Of a DNA stretch of 64,000 nucleotides, positions 13,701 to 26,100 are shown one piece after another. Under the pieces are notes generated by a model. The model made no database searches and was not told the origin of the DNA. It saw only the letters and a program-made list of their open reading frames with translations. Position 1 is the stretch's first letter. Each line of letters begins with the position of its first letter. A program made the position numbers and the translations under genes. This stretch comes from Thamnaconus septentrionalis (taxonomy: Eukaryota > Chordata > Actinopteri > Tetraodontiformes > Monacanthidae): positions 15,023,444-15,087,443 of the forward strand of contig CM020502.1 in the NCBI GenBank assembly GCA_009823395.1, written 5' to 3'.

Positions 13701-14527
13701 CCAAAAAAAGACAAGCACACCTCACCCTGATCACAGCGTCTCTCTTGTTCTTGGCCTCGCCAATGCGGGCGTCTTTCTGAACCTGGGCCGTGCGAGCCTT
13801 CCCCAGTGAATGCAGGTAGTCCTACGTACAAGAGGGCAACCACTCAGTGAACATCAGCCCCTCCCCCAGGCGTCGCCACGGTGAGGTGATGGCAAATTCA
13901 TGTGCAGAGCAGAACATTTAAACCACAAGTGATCGGCACAAAGATTTGTATACTTGTACACTTAATATAGTGCAATTTTGAGGACATGAGTTGGTTGACC
14001 TGCTCGTCGTGGACGTCCTTCAGAGTGTAGCTGACCACGCCGATGCCCATGTTGACCAGGTCGGAAGAGGCCACCTTGAATACCTGCTCCGAGAACTTCT
14101 TCCTGTCCTTGTAGATTTCCTGTGAGAGAAGGACGTGCATCGCAAACAGACGGTTTCATGAGAACACTGCAGTCCACAGCAGTGTGGTAAAGAAGCCGCC
14201 CGACCCGCCTGAGCCTGACCTCCACAGTCAGATGGGCGATGATGGCCCGCTGGTGGCCTTCCAGGGTCTCCAGGGCGATCTGAGCGATCTCCGGCTCCGA
14301 CTTGCCCATGAACATCTGGCACGCTGCGGCCAGCATCTGCTTGTTTTGACCCTGGATTTTCATCTGCACAAGACAGTTACTCCTTTATTACGGCATTCTT
14401 TACAATATGCAATTCTGCATTTTTTAAAACCTCAAATCTTCATTTTAATTATTCTTTTACTCTCTTTGCACTTTCTTATGAACTGATTGTGCAGCTGAGA
14501 AATTGAATTTCCTTCGGGATTAATCTG

Positions 14528-14589
<62 letters not shown>

Positions 14590-16124
14590 ACCAAGTTCAT
14601 TCATATGCATTTATGATAAATAAATCACAAAACTGTGAAAAGAAGAATATTTTAGTATATTATAAAATGTAGTATACTTAGTAAAACATGGAGATGATGA
14701 TAATAACTGACCTGTAACAATAAATAAGTTTGGTGACATGTTAAGGCTCATACATACATCATGTGAATGTATGTATTTAATACAAGGTATTTTTTTTTTA
14801 TTTTTATAAATAATCCTCCAGTGATAATGAGAAGGCCCATCTTTAATGGAATTTTCTGTCTGTCTCCCTCTAATTTCAGTAGTGTTCCAGCTTCTTCCGC
14901 TCAGGCCACACCTGCAGTCACTCAGCCAATCAGCACACCTGTAGCTCATCTCCTGCAATCAGGTCCAGCACACACTGACCAGCTCCACTCTTCTTTCTTT
15001 CGGTCTTTATTTTTTAACCTTTTTCACGCCTTCCACAATAAGTGGAGCCCCACTTGAGACTTCTTTGGCAGGATGCTAATTTTCACTCTAATTTAAACCA
15101 ATGTGAGAGGACCAATAAATCTATGAGAAAATTTCAGTCGGTGTTAAAAATGAATGGAAGTTCAGTACTGAGTGAGCCCTCTCACACACTACTGACCTGG
15201 GCTATTCCGGTGACAGATATTGGCACCCCATGGCGAGTATACACTTTATCACTCTTCACGTTCAGAGTCAGAGTGTTCAAAGAAATCCTGCAGAGGGAAG
15301 TAGGAGGGAAACAAGTGTGTTTTTGGACTTGGCTGCACCAGTTTGGATAGAGATGAAGGATAATGTGTCAGCAATAACAATCAATACATTCAAGACAACT
15401 GATAGCAGTTGCACAGAGTGCTGCTCCACCTCAAATAATCAATTAAAATGTGCTCATTGAATCAGTAAAAACAGTATGAGGAAGAGGGTCACTGACAATG
15501 GTGGACAATGATGCACACACAAACCTTGCTGTGATACAGTATTTCTGTGAACATGTATATAAATAATATGTGAGGAACTATTATTGTTATTATTATGGAC
15601 TATTACATTATGTAGTTTTTGCATTACATTGTGCAAGAAAATCTCATAGAGCCACAAAACCATTATTTTTTAAAGACAAACTGATTTTAGTACATTTGTA
15701 TGCATATTACATGTCTTGTAAAAATAGTATTCAAGTAAAACTTGCATATATAGCACAGTCATATACTAAAATAAGCTCTAAAAAGCTCTAATAAGCAAAA
15801 AGCTTTCGCATTTACCGACCTCTGTATCTTCTGAATGCACGGCACAACAAACACCCGGCCTCCAGCTATCATCAGTGGAGGAGAGCGACAGAACCCTGAG
15901 AGAGAAGAAACGAGAACAACTGTGAATTGCATGTGTGATATGACTGTGTGATGGTATGAACGCATGTGCAAAGTACTTAGTTTGTTTAGAATATCAGCCT
16001 TTAAATCAACAGTTGCGAAAAAAAAAGAGACTGATTATCATTTTATTGTAAAAATGTTTGGGATAGATGACGTCATTTTACCTGACACCACCATCGCCTC
16101 GTTGGGACCACAAGTGTAGAACAT
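10790..16124 (-). CDS. flot1: Flotillin-1 (reggie-2), complete coding region
   Basis: Twelve coding exons: 16082-16124, 15820-15895, 15197-15287, 14220-14363, 14000-14119, 13726-13821, 12617-12769, 12097-12278, 11849-11894, 11552-11689, 10943-11107 and 10790-10807. The joined frame gives 423 residues, against 427 in human FLOT1. The N-terminus [20 protein letters not shown] is a close match to FLOT1 and not FLOT2. Cys34 (in VVPCIQ), the family's palmitoylation site, is present. The SPFH/PHB domain covers roughly residues 1-185. It is followed by the flotillin coiled coil with EA-rich repeats ([27 protein letters not shown]) and the conserved [10 protein letters not shown] and GVSISQ blocks. 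Flotillins are inner-leaflet scaffold proteins of plasma-membrane and endosomal microdomains, acting as hetero-oligomers with FLOT2. The last exon encodes only MTVSE before TGA, unlike the mammalian end; it is the least certain exon. Introns hold a (TCTA)n repeat and otherwise no recognised element. Confidence 0.93.
14527..14588. repeat. (TCTA)n microsatellite in flot1 intron 3
   Basis: About 15 uninterrupted tetranucleotide units between flot1 exons 3 and 4. Confidence 0.9.
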
Positions 16125-16800
16125 GTTTGCTGGACTCTTGCTTGACACGCACCAGTTTGAAGAGAGCAGTGGGGCCCGGTTGCTAAAATGACAGTAATGA
16201 AAATGTAATTCGTGACAGCGCTAAGGTCGAAAAAAACCCACGAAATTTGACATTATACAGGCGTGTTGTTGGGTCGCACCAACAAATAGGTCGTAGGAGA
16301 GATTAAACTATCGCGTCTGCGTCTCCTCATTCAGTAAGAGAGGGAGGGAGAGAGGGAGGGGTCGTGATGCGCCACCCGGAGCTTGTATGTAATTTAATAC
16401 AAATGTTGCGCACTTAAATACACACAGACGGTCCAGGGGGGGGGATCATGACTTGACGAAGGCTGCGGATATAATACACGAAAAAATACGTGACAGACGC
16501 GTTAAAAGGTAAACAAAGTGGTAAACGCTAGCTTGATAATTTCATTGCATGGTTCGGATTGCAGGCGAAAGCTGACGTCACTGGCAGAGATAAAACTGCG
16601 ACTGGCATGCACTTACCAGTTAGTGAATAAAGGACAGAACAGCAATGAAGCGGTGGAAAATATTAAGCTAGTGGGTTTAGAAGAACGTTAGATTTTGTCA
16701 GGTGCCGTCTAAACAGTGCAAGGAGACCCCCAGCGGCGGCAGGAGCAGCGACGGAGCATGCCCATTAACCTCAGTGTGCGCTAACGCCATCTAGCGGCGT
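16125..16800 (-). promoter_or_regulatory. Candidate flot1 promoter region
   Basis: CpG-containing sequence immediately upstream of the flot1 start codon, with GC-rich motifs. The start site is not resolved. Confidence 0.4.
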
Positions 16801-16820
16801 AAAGTATCACTCTCGAATGC

Positions 16821-17081
16821 AATGTTTTTTTCTTTATTACTTTCTACATTAGATACATAATGAAGACATAAAAAATGTGAGCAAGATATGTGTAATTATG
16901 CCGCTTTTTATTTTTAATTATTCTAAAAATGTTTTTTATGAAAGGTGGCTATTTTGAAGAATTTAAATATAAAACGTGTTTGAATTATTTGACACTTTTA
17001 TTGTTTCCTCATATGTAGAGTGAAAACTGCAATGTCAATAGTCATGAGAATGAAAGAAAATACATTAAATTGAGAGGGTTT
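16821..17081 (+). mobile_element. Tc1/mariner-like MITE, decayed copy B
   Basis: Internal sequence matches the copies at 1463, 43601 and 48453: TTTCTACATTAGATACATAA, GAGCAAGATATGTGTAATTA and GAATGAAAGAAAATACATTA blocks in the same order. Both termini are lost. Confidence 0.6.
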
Positions 17082-19206
17082 TTTTTTTTTTTGCTGAACA
17101 AACTTAAATTTACAATGTAGCTTTGTTGCCTCAAAACAGCAGTAGAATGCAGCCAAACATGATAAATAATGATAAAGCAGGGGTAAAAACACATTTCACT
17201 GGTGTCATTCCAAGTGGTAATTTTTCTTAAAAACAAAATGCAATTAAAGGAAATAAAATAAAATGCAATGCTATTGAAGCAGTCCTAATCAGTCTGAGTC
17301 AGACTCAAGACAAATGAACAGACTTGATACGTACCTATCTTGAATTTAGGACTCTGGAGTGTAAAATACACATCAAGAAGCAGGAGCATCGCTAGATTTG
17401 GAGGACTGGGGTGACAGGAGATGTGCCCTCATATTTGTCACTGGCATCAAATGTATAGTATGATATAATATTGTATACTATGCTCCTTAATTCCTCTCTA
17501 TAAGATACACTACAGGTGTAAAAACCAGTTTCTGCACTGTACACTGGGCCAACCAGAGTATTACTGGTCTCTCCCAGCCTGAAACCAAATTTCAAGTCCA
17601 CTTGTTCTGACAAAATGAGGGGAATGCTTGTCAAAAGTACTAAACAATAAGGTTTTATAGGAATAAAGTCTGCATTCTTTGTAGAGTACATTCTTTTTTC
17701 AGACTATGATCCTTTAGTCCTGTGACACTCAAATAAATACACTGGAAAATGGTGGATATGACTCACCTTTACAGTGCAGGCCTCACTGTGCCCTGACACC
17801 TATCAATCATACAGTTGTGGAATAATTATTATTAATATAATAATAATAATAGTTTGTCATTGTTAACAGCACGGACCTTTATTCAGAGTTCAAACAGATG
17901 ACAGAAATCTACATCACGTGAACAATTTAACCTGGGAATTCCAGCTGCTAACTGTCACTGTCACTGTTACTGCAAGCAGAGACGAAAGCTAACTTTAAGG
18001 AAAACTTGTACATGCTTCATATTCTCCTAATCCTGCACTGAGCCAGCTATGTGTAGTGTTTATGTTGCACTGCCAGCAGTGTGAGGTAGCAGTGAAACAC
18101 ATGGAAGAGTAATGCAAGTATTCTCTGGATAAACAAGCAGAATGGATTTGATAATGACTGTGACAGTGGGCTAAACTTTAATGGAGTGCAAGTGATTTGA
18201 TGACAAACAAAATGTTTTCAATGTGTGAGAAGTTGCCCCAGAGGTCCTCCGTGATGAAGGGGGCTTTCCTCTGCTTTACTGAGCGCCTGAGGAGGTAGGT
18301 GGGCTGTTCTGGTTATCGTCCTGGCCTGTTTTGTTTTGGTGGAAGTAGTGAGGAAGTTGAACCAGGTTGAAATATTATAGATTATGGATTATAGATTTGT
18401 ATTGCATGCAGCTGTCCAACCCTTTTAATTGGTCCTCACACGCTTTACAATTGCATAAAAAGGGTCCACATGAAGAGGTTGTGTTATTATTATAGATGAT
18501 AAATATTTTATTTAACAACTTTACATCTGGTATGTACAGTACAAACACAAGAGAAACAAAACCAGGCGGGGTGCGTCGACGGTGTGGCGTAGACAAAAGT
18601 ACACTGCAGCAACAATGTGGCGCTGATTTGATGTCATGTCACAGAAAAGAAAGGAACCCAAAACAGAAGAACTCAGTGCACCAACAGTCGCTTCCTTCTT
18701 AAACATCATCTGAAAGAGCCACATTTCATCTTCGACCCCTGGAGCTGCAATTATCCTTTGACCTTTTCTTTTATTACATTATGTGTCTAAGTTACACTTG
18801 TGTGATGCAGCCAGCAACCGTCAGAGTAACTCGTTAAGTGTGTAGTGGGAGGAAGGGGGGGGGGTCACAGTCTCATACGAAAGCAGTGGAAGGTGTTTTT
18901 GCAAGTGTGTACATCCAATAATAGTCTGTGAATGCTTGAAGTGCAGAGAGGCACAAATAGCAGACTTGTACAGTACATGATACTCAAACACACAGCACAG
19001 CCTGTACATTTCTCACTACAGCGCGCAGAGTCGGTTGGAAGAACATGGACCACAGAACCGAGGAGGAGGCAAACACCACTGCTGCGACTCTTCTTCTCCC
19101 ACATCATTTTTTGGCTTTTGAACATTAGTTACAGATGCCTGACGCGGCCTACAAGGGCTCTGAGCGAAGCTTGACCAGGCACACGGATACATGGCTGAGA
19201 GTGAGT

Positions 19207-19236
19207 GAAGAAGAAGAAGAAGAAGAAGAAGAAGAC
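19207..19236. repeat. (GAA)n short tandem repeat
   Basis: About nine GAA units in the flot1-slc2a3 interval. Confidence 0.85.
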
Positions 19237-19463
19237 GCAATGATGGGAATGATAGAAGAGACGCTGTCAGCGAGCGGCTATGTGCACCCCAGAGGAAAAC
19301 AACTGACACACGGCCATGCAAGTCAACATAAAGATACTCTCTCAAAAATTACATATTTACACGTAAATACTTAGGTGCTAAAATAGACAACTATGGTTTA
19401 GGAGCAGTGTTCACCTGGGTCCACTGGTTGGTTTCAAGTCATTTCAATTGGACACCCTCACAA

Positions 19464-19915
19464 GTACGGAAGCGCATTGCATTCACTGGATAAAAAAAAG
19501 AAAATTAGGCACCTTGTATCGTAATTATGAGAACAGATCTCATCATTATGAGGTCAGGATCTTGTAATTAGCAGGTGCCGTACAGTTGGAGTCAAACCAG
19601 ATTGGATGAATTTGTATCCATGAAGCATCTTGTGTTGATTCAACTGCTCCTGCAGAAAGAGAGCCACATCCAGGACGCCAGGGTGTTGACATACTAATAT
19701 TAATACCATCCTCAGTTTTAAGAAAGTTTTAAGAAAGTGTTTCCCAGTGTCTTAAACCCAGAAGGTGGTAATAGCTGATTCACTGCGATAGCGCCATCAT
19801 TGGCCACTGAGTAGAAAGGATTGACAGACATCTCTTAATCACAAGATCCTGATCTTGTAATTACGAGATAAGGTGCCTATTTTTTCTCTCCAGTGAATGC
19901 AATGCGCTTCCGTAC
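19464..19915. mobile_element. Palindromic MITE with ~70-bp terminal inverted repeats
   Basis: The left end GTACGGAAGCGCATTGCATT recurs inverted at 19890-19915. The inverted similarity continues through CACTGGA, the A-rich run, TAGGCACCTT and CGTAATTA, about 70 bases into each arm. The element is 452 bp with no ORF for a transposase. A target duplication is not clear, so the superfamily is unassigned. Confidence 0.8.
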
Positions 19916-22900
19916 AAAAGAACCCGTTCCCAAAGAATGTAGAGGTCCTTTAAAGTGCAGTCAATCCGATCAAGTTTTCTGCACTTGATAGTCATCAAGT
20001 CTCGACCAAAATGAACCATTTGCATTGTATATTTCAGTCACAACCACGGGTTATCTTATGTCTGTCAATGTTAATTTACTAATGTCACCATTATGTTACA
20101 TTTTTAGTAAGAAATTGTAACATGATCCCTGGTTTCACAGCAACGCACAATGATTTCTTTGCCGATTGGCTCGCAAATCTCTGTCAAAGAGAGTCGCTTG
20201 TGTTCCCTTATCTATCCTGAGACACGAGTGAAAGACAACTTTCACCCCCAACCTAACCATACTAGGTTTCACCGTCACTAACTCAAATTTCGATGTGGCA
20301 CACGAGATAAAAAAAAAAAAAAAGCCTCCTCATTAACGTGATTTTCCCTTCTCGAGAAGCTCTAATTTGTCAGGAGTCGAGGAGAGATCGAGGGCCGAGG
20401 TGTTTGAAACCCTGATGCATCACAGCTGGCAAACCCAGCTGCATCAGCTGCGCAGGAAAAATAGAACCTCAGTTGTTTTTTGTTTTTTTAATGGTTTTTC
20501 TTTAAATTGTGATTTAGATTCTGAACTGGATGAGCAAAGCAGGACTCTGAAGAGGGAGTTGACTACACTGAACACTACCACACGAGGGCGTCGTACCGCT
20601 CACCCACCCTCTTCTGTCCGTGCAAACACAGTTCACCACTTGTACCGAAAAAAACTGCAATAACGAAACCATGGCGAAAACCGTTACACACGTCTCCACT
20701 AAAACATCAACTGTGTTTAAGCCACACGTTTCATAAGACAAACGACAGATGTGAGCACGTTATATAGTGAATCTGTCAGTACATTATATCAAGGCGACAT
20801 CCAAATTGAATGATAGACCAATCATCTTCAAGGATATAAATAAACAAACAAACAAATACATAAATACATAAATAAATAGATATCTAATGTTGCTAAAATA
20901 AATGGTGATAAGGTTTTTTTTCAACCAGAATAAATAGCACATGGTACAGAATGGAATTCTGCATTAACACAATTTAGGATACACACATACCACACCATGA
21001 ACATACTTGATTGGTAATACGACAACAACAACAAATGTTTCCAGTGTGTAAACGCTGACATTGCTCCACAACTTGTCAGACAAAGCTTCACAAAGTGGCC
21101 ACAATATCTTGTCTTCACAACATTCTTGTCATTACAAAATGTGGGCAACAAGACAGATGACAAGTGTGTTACTAAAGAATGCTGTCCTCAATTTAATGAA
21201 CATTTTTTCGTTTGGACAAGAATGTTAATGGTAGTTTGTTATTGACTGAAGCATTTCTGTTCGGAGTGAGCATTCGCTTCGTCTGACAGCTGCAGTGAAT
21301 CTATGTTGGTTTTTTTTGAGGAGCAACGCAGTTTAACTAACACAAGTAACACAACATAAGCAACAGCAAAGTAAATGGTTTCTTAAATTGTTAATTGAAA
21401 ACCTCTTTGAGTTATCCTGTCAGGTTTAGGTATGTTTTCCGTTTTTCATTGTCAATTTTTCAAATTATTATAACTATTTTGAGCTGTCAGTAGATTGTGT
21501 TCTCCTTTGCAGAACAAAAATGAATGAGGGAAAAATTTGAAAAGCAAAGATTAAAAGCCGCAATTTTGCACTTTGTTTTCTATCTTCACACTTTGTTTTC
21601 TTCATTTTCCATGAGTCACTTCTCAGCTCCTGTCTTGCTTGATGTTAAGCTATTAATTACAGAATTTATACCGTTAACTATTCACTTAACAGCCTGGACA
21701 GATGATAAATTGCTGTCGCTATTCATTTAAATCACTATCTATTTAAATGCACTATTCCATAAACAGTGAGCTCTTTAGCAGAGGTCACTTTGCTGCCTCA
21801 TATGTTGACTAAAGGCATCTATAGATCATCTAGAGACTGTATAGCACATGTGTATTAGCAGTATTTAGCTTTGACTTTGAGCTGCACAGCGTGTAGTGAT
21901 TCTTTACCTCATCAATAAATAGTTATTTTGGAAAGCATTAAGATTCTCTACCTCTTACTGTGCATTATATTTATATATGTGCAAAAAAGAAATCGCATGA
22001 AATAAATACTACTCTTCTATTCTATCATGTAAAACTATATATTGCACACTGGCCTGCTGTGATTTTTGTGTGTGTAAACCAATTCAGCCACTGTGAGTTT
22101 GTCACAATTTTTCATGAGCTTCACACAACAGCAGTAATACATTGGTTATTATAACCTGTCCTTGTTCTGCTTCTTTGTGTTTGCCTGGAGGAGAGCAGGC
22201 TCATAGAGATTCAAACCTTTCACAGTTAATGTCCACACTCAGTTTAAAAATAGATTTTTCTTTCATTGGAAACATTATCAGCCACCACTGAGATCATGAA
22301 TAGTTGTGTACACTGCACTGAAAACACTCACTGTTAGAGAATGTCCAGTGTGTCTCAACTAGTTTGAAACTAATTGGAAAAGAATCTTCGTTATTGTCTT
22401 GGTGGAGATTTGTATTCACCCAGCGGGTTATGGCTGCTGCGTGAAAAGCTGGATGATTGAATAAAAGTGGTCAGTGGTGGCTGTTACTTTCCAATATTGA
22501 CACGTTTCCACGCTTTTGTTGCACATAATGGTCAGCTTTTCACTTTGGCATTGTGTAAAACCTCAACAGGTAAATGTAGAGGCTTCATTAAAAAAAAATC
22601 ATTTCCTTAACCTATGATTTAAGAGTCAAGAAAATTAAAGGAGAACATTAAAAAAAATAATGTTAATTATTAAATATCTTTATATTTGGCTACAAAGCTG
22701 CACTACAATATTCACCCTCCAGGGAGTGTAGGTCACATGACACGGACCTTGACCAATACACAGCTCCAGAAGGCTGCGCCGCACAGTTGTGTATGTGTTG
22801 GCAAACCTTCTCTTAGTGCGCACTTTCACATTTCACCATCGTCTGATCTTCCTGACTGTTGCTTCAGTTAGTGTTTAGTTCTACATAGAAACTATGGGAC

Positions 22901-23183
22901 GACACAATGATTGCTTCCATTTCACATCTTCGGAGGGAACGATTAATCAGAAGGAATCTGAAGAAGAAACAAAATGAAAAGACAACGCTATTGGCCAGAA
23001 AGATTAAAAAGAAAACAAAAAAACCAACATCATCATTTTCAAATTTGAAAATTGGAATTGTTCCCGTTGGGTTGAACACTTTCTATTGGAGGTTTCATAA
23101 TCAACAACAACTGAAATAACTGTTTTCATATTTTACCTTCCGTCCGTAATCTCTTTACTCTTTGAACGCAATCCGCAGGTGCT

Positions 23184-26100
23184 CTACACGTTCTCCTGCG
23201 CTGTTGAGTTGGACTTGTCCTCCAGCGGAGTGCTTTCAGCTGCAGGAGCAGCAGCAGGTGGCGCCGCCTCCACCAGAGGGACCTTCTCCTTCACTGGTGA
23301 GGAGGGGTGTGTTGCAGCTGCGCTGGCGCTGGGCGGCGGGTCCTCGACAGAGGAGGAGGTGGCCGCCGGCCTGCTGCCGAAGCTGTTGGCTATCTCCTCA
23401 AAGGTCTTGCCCCTGGTCTCGGGCACTTTGAGGAAGGTGAAGATGATGAAGATGATGAGGAAAGCAGTGAAGATGAGGAAGACCCAAGGCCCACACAGTT
23501 CCTGGGAAGAATAGAGATGGGTAATAATGTTTAATATCCCAGACTGGTAAACACACAAGATAATAAAAAGTTCGGATCAAGAATTGTCCAGCATTTTAGT
23601 GGTGATGGGCGATAACACATTTTTCAAATTCAATACGATAATCAATATTTTGTGGGGTTGATATTGTGATATCGATATCAATATCAATACACTTTTTGGT
23701 TTGTAATTTTTTTTTCAATACACATGGCCCTAAATATATTACAAAAAATTAAAAACAGTTCAAGAAAATGTTTACAGTGCAATACAATTTCAATATAAAT
23801 CATAGATAAGTAAAAAGTGCTATAAAATCTTTATCAAAAATAAATATGTGCTAAAAAAAATCCCTCAATATTTCCTTAAAATTATTGATACAAAATTGTA
23901 CTCTGATTAGCGATCGATATATCAATAAAAATATTGATATGCACGTCACTATATTTTAGGTGTTTCAAGAATCATTTTCTGCTGTAAAACAGCCGCTGTA
24001 ATTGCTCACCACTAGTTTCGGGAAGCTCATTCCGACGATGAAGTTGGACGTCCAGTTGCAGCAGCCCGCCACGGCCATGGCGGCTGGGCGGGGCCCCTGG
24101 GAGAAGAGCTCGGCCACTATGAACCATGGGATTGGACCGGGGCCCAGCTCGAACATGGCCACAAACAGCATGACAGCAGAGATCGCCACATAGCTCATGG
24201 CTGGCAAGTCTTTCTGCACAGATACATGGACAGGGAGGAAATGACATGTGTTCAGAATGTGTATTAACTGACATTATGTTGTAAAGATGATCAGTCTGAG
24301 GCAGAGCTGCTCTATAGCAGTGCGTAATAAATGTTCCAAAAACAAAGGCATAACAAAACAAAAAGGCTCGTTAAAGTGTTCAATCCAGACAAAATGCTTT
24401 TTGTTTCTGTTTGACAGTTTTGTTGCCTCCCAGTGGTGGCAGACTTCATCTACATGCTTGGTGTGTTACTAAGGAACATTTTTCTGATATTTGTATCCCA
24501 TCAGCTTTAATTTTAGAACCTCTACCAAACTACTGCATCATTTTTCTGGAATGCATGTAAATAACTGTATATATAATATAGTTTAACATCAAGAAAACAA
24601 TTATATATTTTTTCTTTTTTTGCAAAACAGTAAGTTTGAAAATTGAAACAATCCTACTAAGATTATAATGTAATTTGTGGCAGTGGTGACATAAACCTTG
24701 TACTGGGTGGTGGTCTAATAAATTTGGAAAGCATTGGATATCCAACCACGAGGATTTCCACTCACCAGCAGCAGAGAAATGGTCATGATCAGAGCGCTGA
24801 CTGCCATTCCGCTCAGTCCCAGAAGGTGCAGAGTTCTCCGTCCAGCCTTCTCCACCAGGAACAGCTGGCAAACACAAGATCGAGCGGTAAACTGCAGAGT
24901 TCACACTGAGCAAAACGCAGACACACGGGCAGCAGGTGACAGAGTGGCGACTCTCACAGAAACAACAGTGAAGATAGTGTTGACGACTCCGGCTCCGATG
25001 GTGGCGTAGATGGGCTGCTTCACCCCAGCTGAGTCAAAGATGCCAGTAGAGTAGTAGAACACCTGAGGACACAGACAGGACAGTCAGTACACAACATGGT
25101 GTCTGTATGTAGCTGCCTGACTTGGACTCTGACACTCAGTACTTCCTGATCATGTCGTAATGGACACACTTCATCAGATGAATTTCCATAGAGCCAAATA
25201 TTGCAATGAGAATTGGATTATATGTCCAAAGTGAATAAGAATGTTCCATGTAAACACCCACCTCTGAAGACAACAGGCCCATTTCTAATGGAAATGAATT
25301 TGGTTCCATTTGTTTGTTCCCAAACCAATCGGAAGTAAAATTGTCTCATGGAAACTGTGAAATGGAAAGTTGTGTGTCTTCACACTTGCAAACATGGAAG
25401 CCTCCAAACAGCACAGCAGCCTACACTGGAGTATAGAGTTTTTTTTATTAATTAAAAAGCTCAAAAGGCTTTTATCATATATTATAAAATCATTGCGCGC
25501 TTTGATTGTTGCAAAGCTTGAAATGATGACCTATTTAACAAATGTTCAGGTGATGATTTGATTAATCTGCACATAAGGCTGTAAAAAATCCTTTTGAATA
25601 AATTCTGCGACAATTTGAAAACACAATTGAATTTTTTGAATTTTGATTTCTTTTATTATTATTATTTTTCTTGGAAAATGTGCTTATAAGAGATTATTGT
25701 AAATTATATGTTTAGATTGGTTTTATTTGTGACAGTGACCATATTATGACTGTGGAGAGAAATTTTGTGCAACTTTCTTTCTTTTTTTTTTTTTTTACAA
25801 TTGTTAACATTGCCATGTGTTGGCGAGTGAATGAGTGTGTGACTCACAGCGTTGATCCCTGACAGTTGCTGCGAGAGCTGCAGCATGACGGCGATCAGTA
25901 GCGGCTGTCGATACGACGGCGAGCGGAAAAGCTCCACGATGGTGACCTTCTTCTCCGTGGCCATCTTGGCGCTCTCCTCCTTCATCTCCTGAAGGTCTTT
26001 ACTCACATCCTCAGTGCCACGCAGACGCACCAGCGCTGTGGACGGGACAATGGTCAGGAATAAAGTGGGATTTGTTTTCACGTCTAAACATCCAAGAAAA

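Larger units (their letters stand above)
16125..23183. other. Intergenic between flot1 and slc2a3
   Basis: 16125-16800 is CpG-containing and is the likely flot1 promoter and 5' UTR. 16821-17081 is a decayed Tc1-like MITE. 19464-19915 is a palindromic MITE. The remainder has no coding exon I can recognise. On the minus strand it could include a long slc2a3 3' UTR, with a poly-A signal candidate at 18507-18512 (TTTATT on plus). A (GAA)n run sits at 19207-19236. Confidence 0.5.

Noticed and set aside
17392..17691. 99-codon minus-strand ORF between flot1 and slc2a3
   Set aside because: No family resemblance and no flanking exons. It lies next to a decayed MITE.
18180..18300. Exon-like minus-strand stretch (about 38 codons with KAPFITEDLWGNF) after an acceptor-like site
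   Set aside because: Short, ends in a stop, no partner exons found and no family recognised. It could be chance within a 3' UTR.
20367..20663. 98-codon plus-strand ORF
   Set aside because: Mixed composition with no recognisable domain. No exon partners on the plus strand anywhere in the window.
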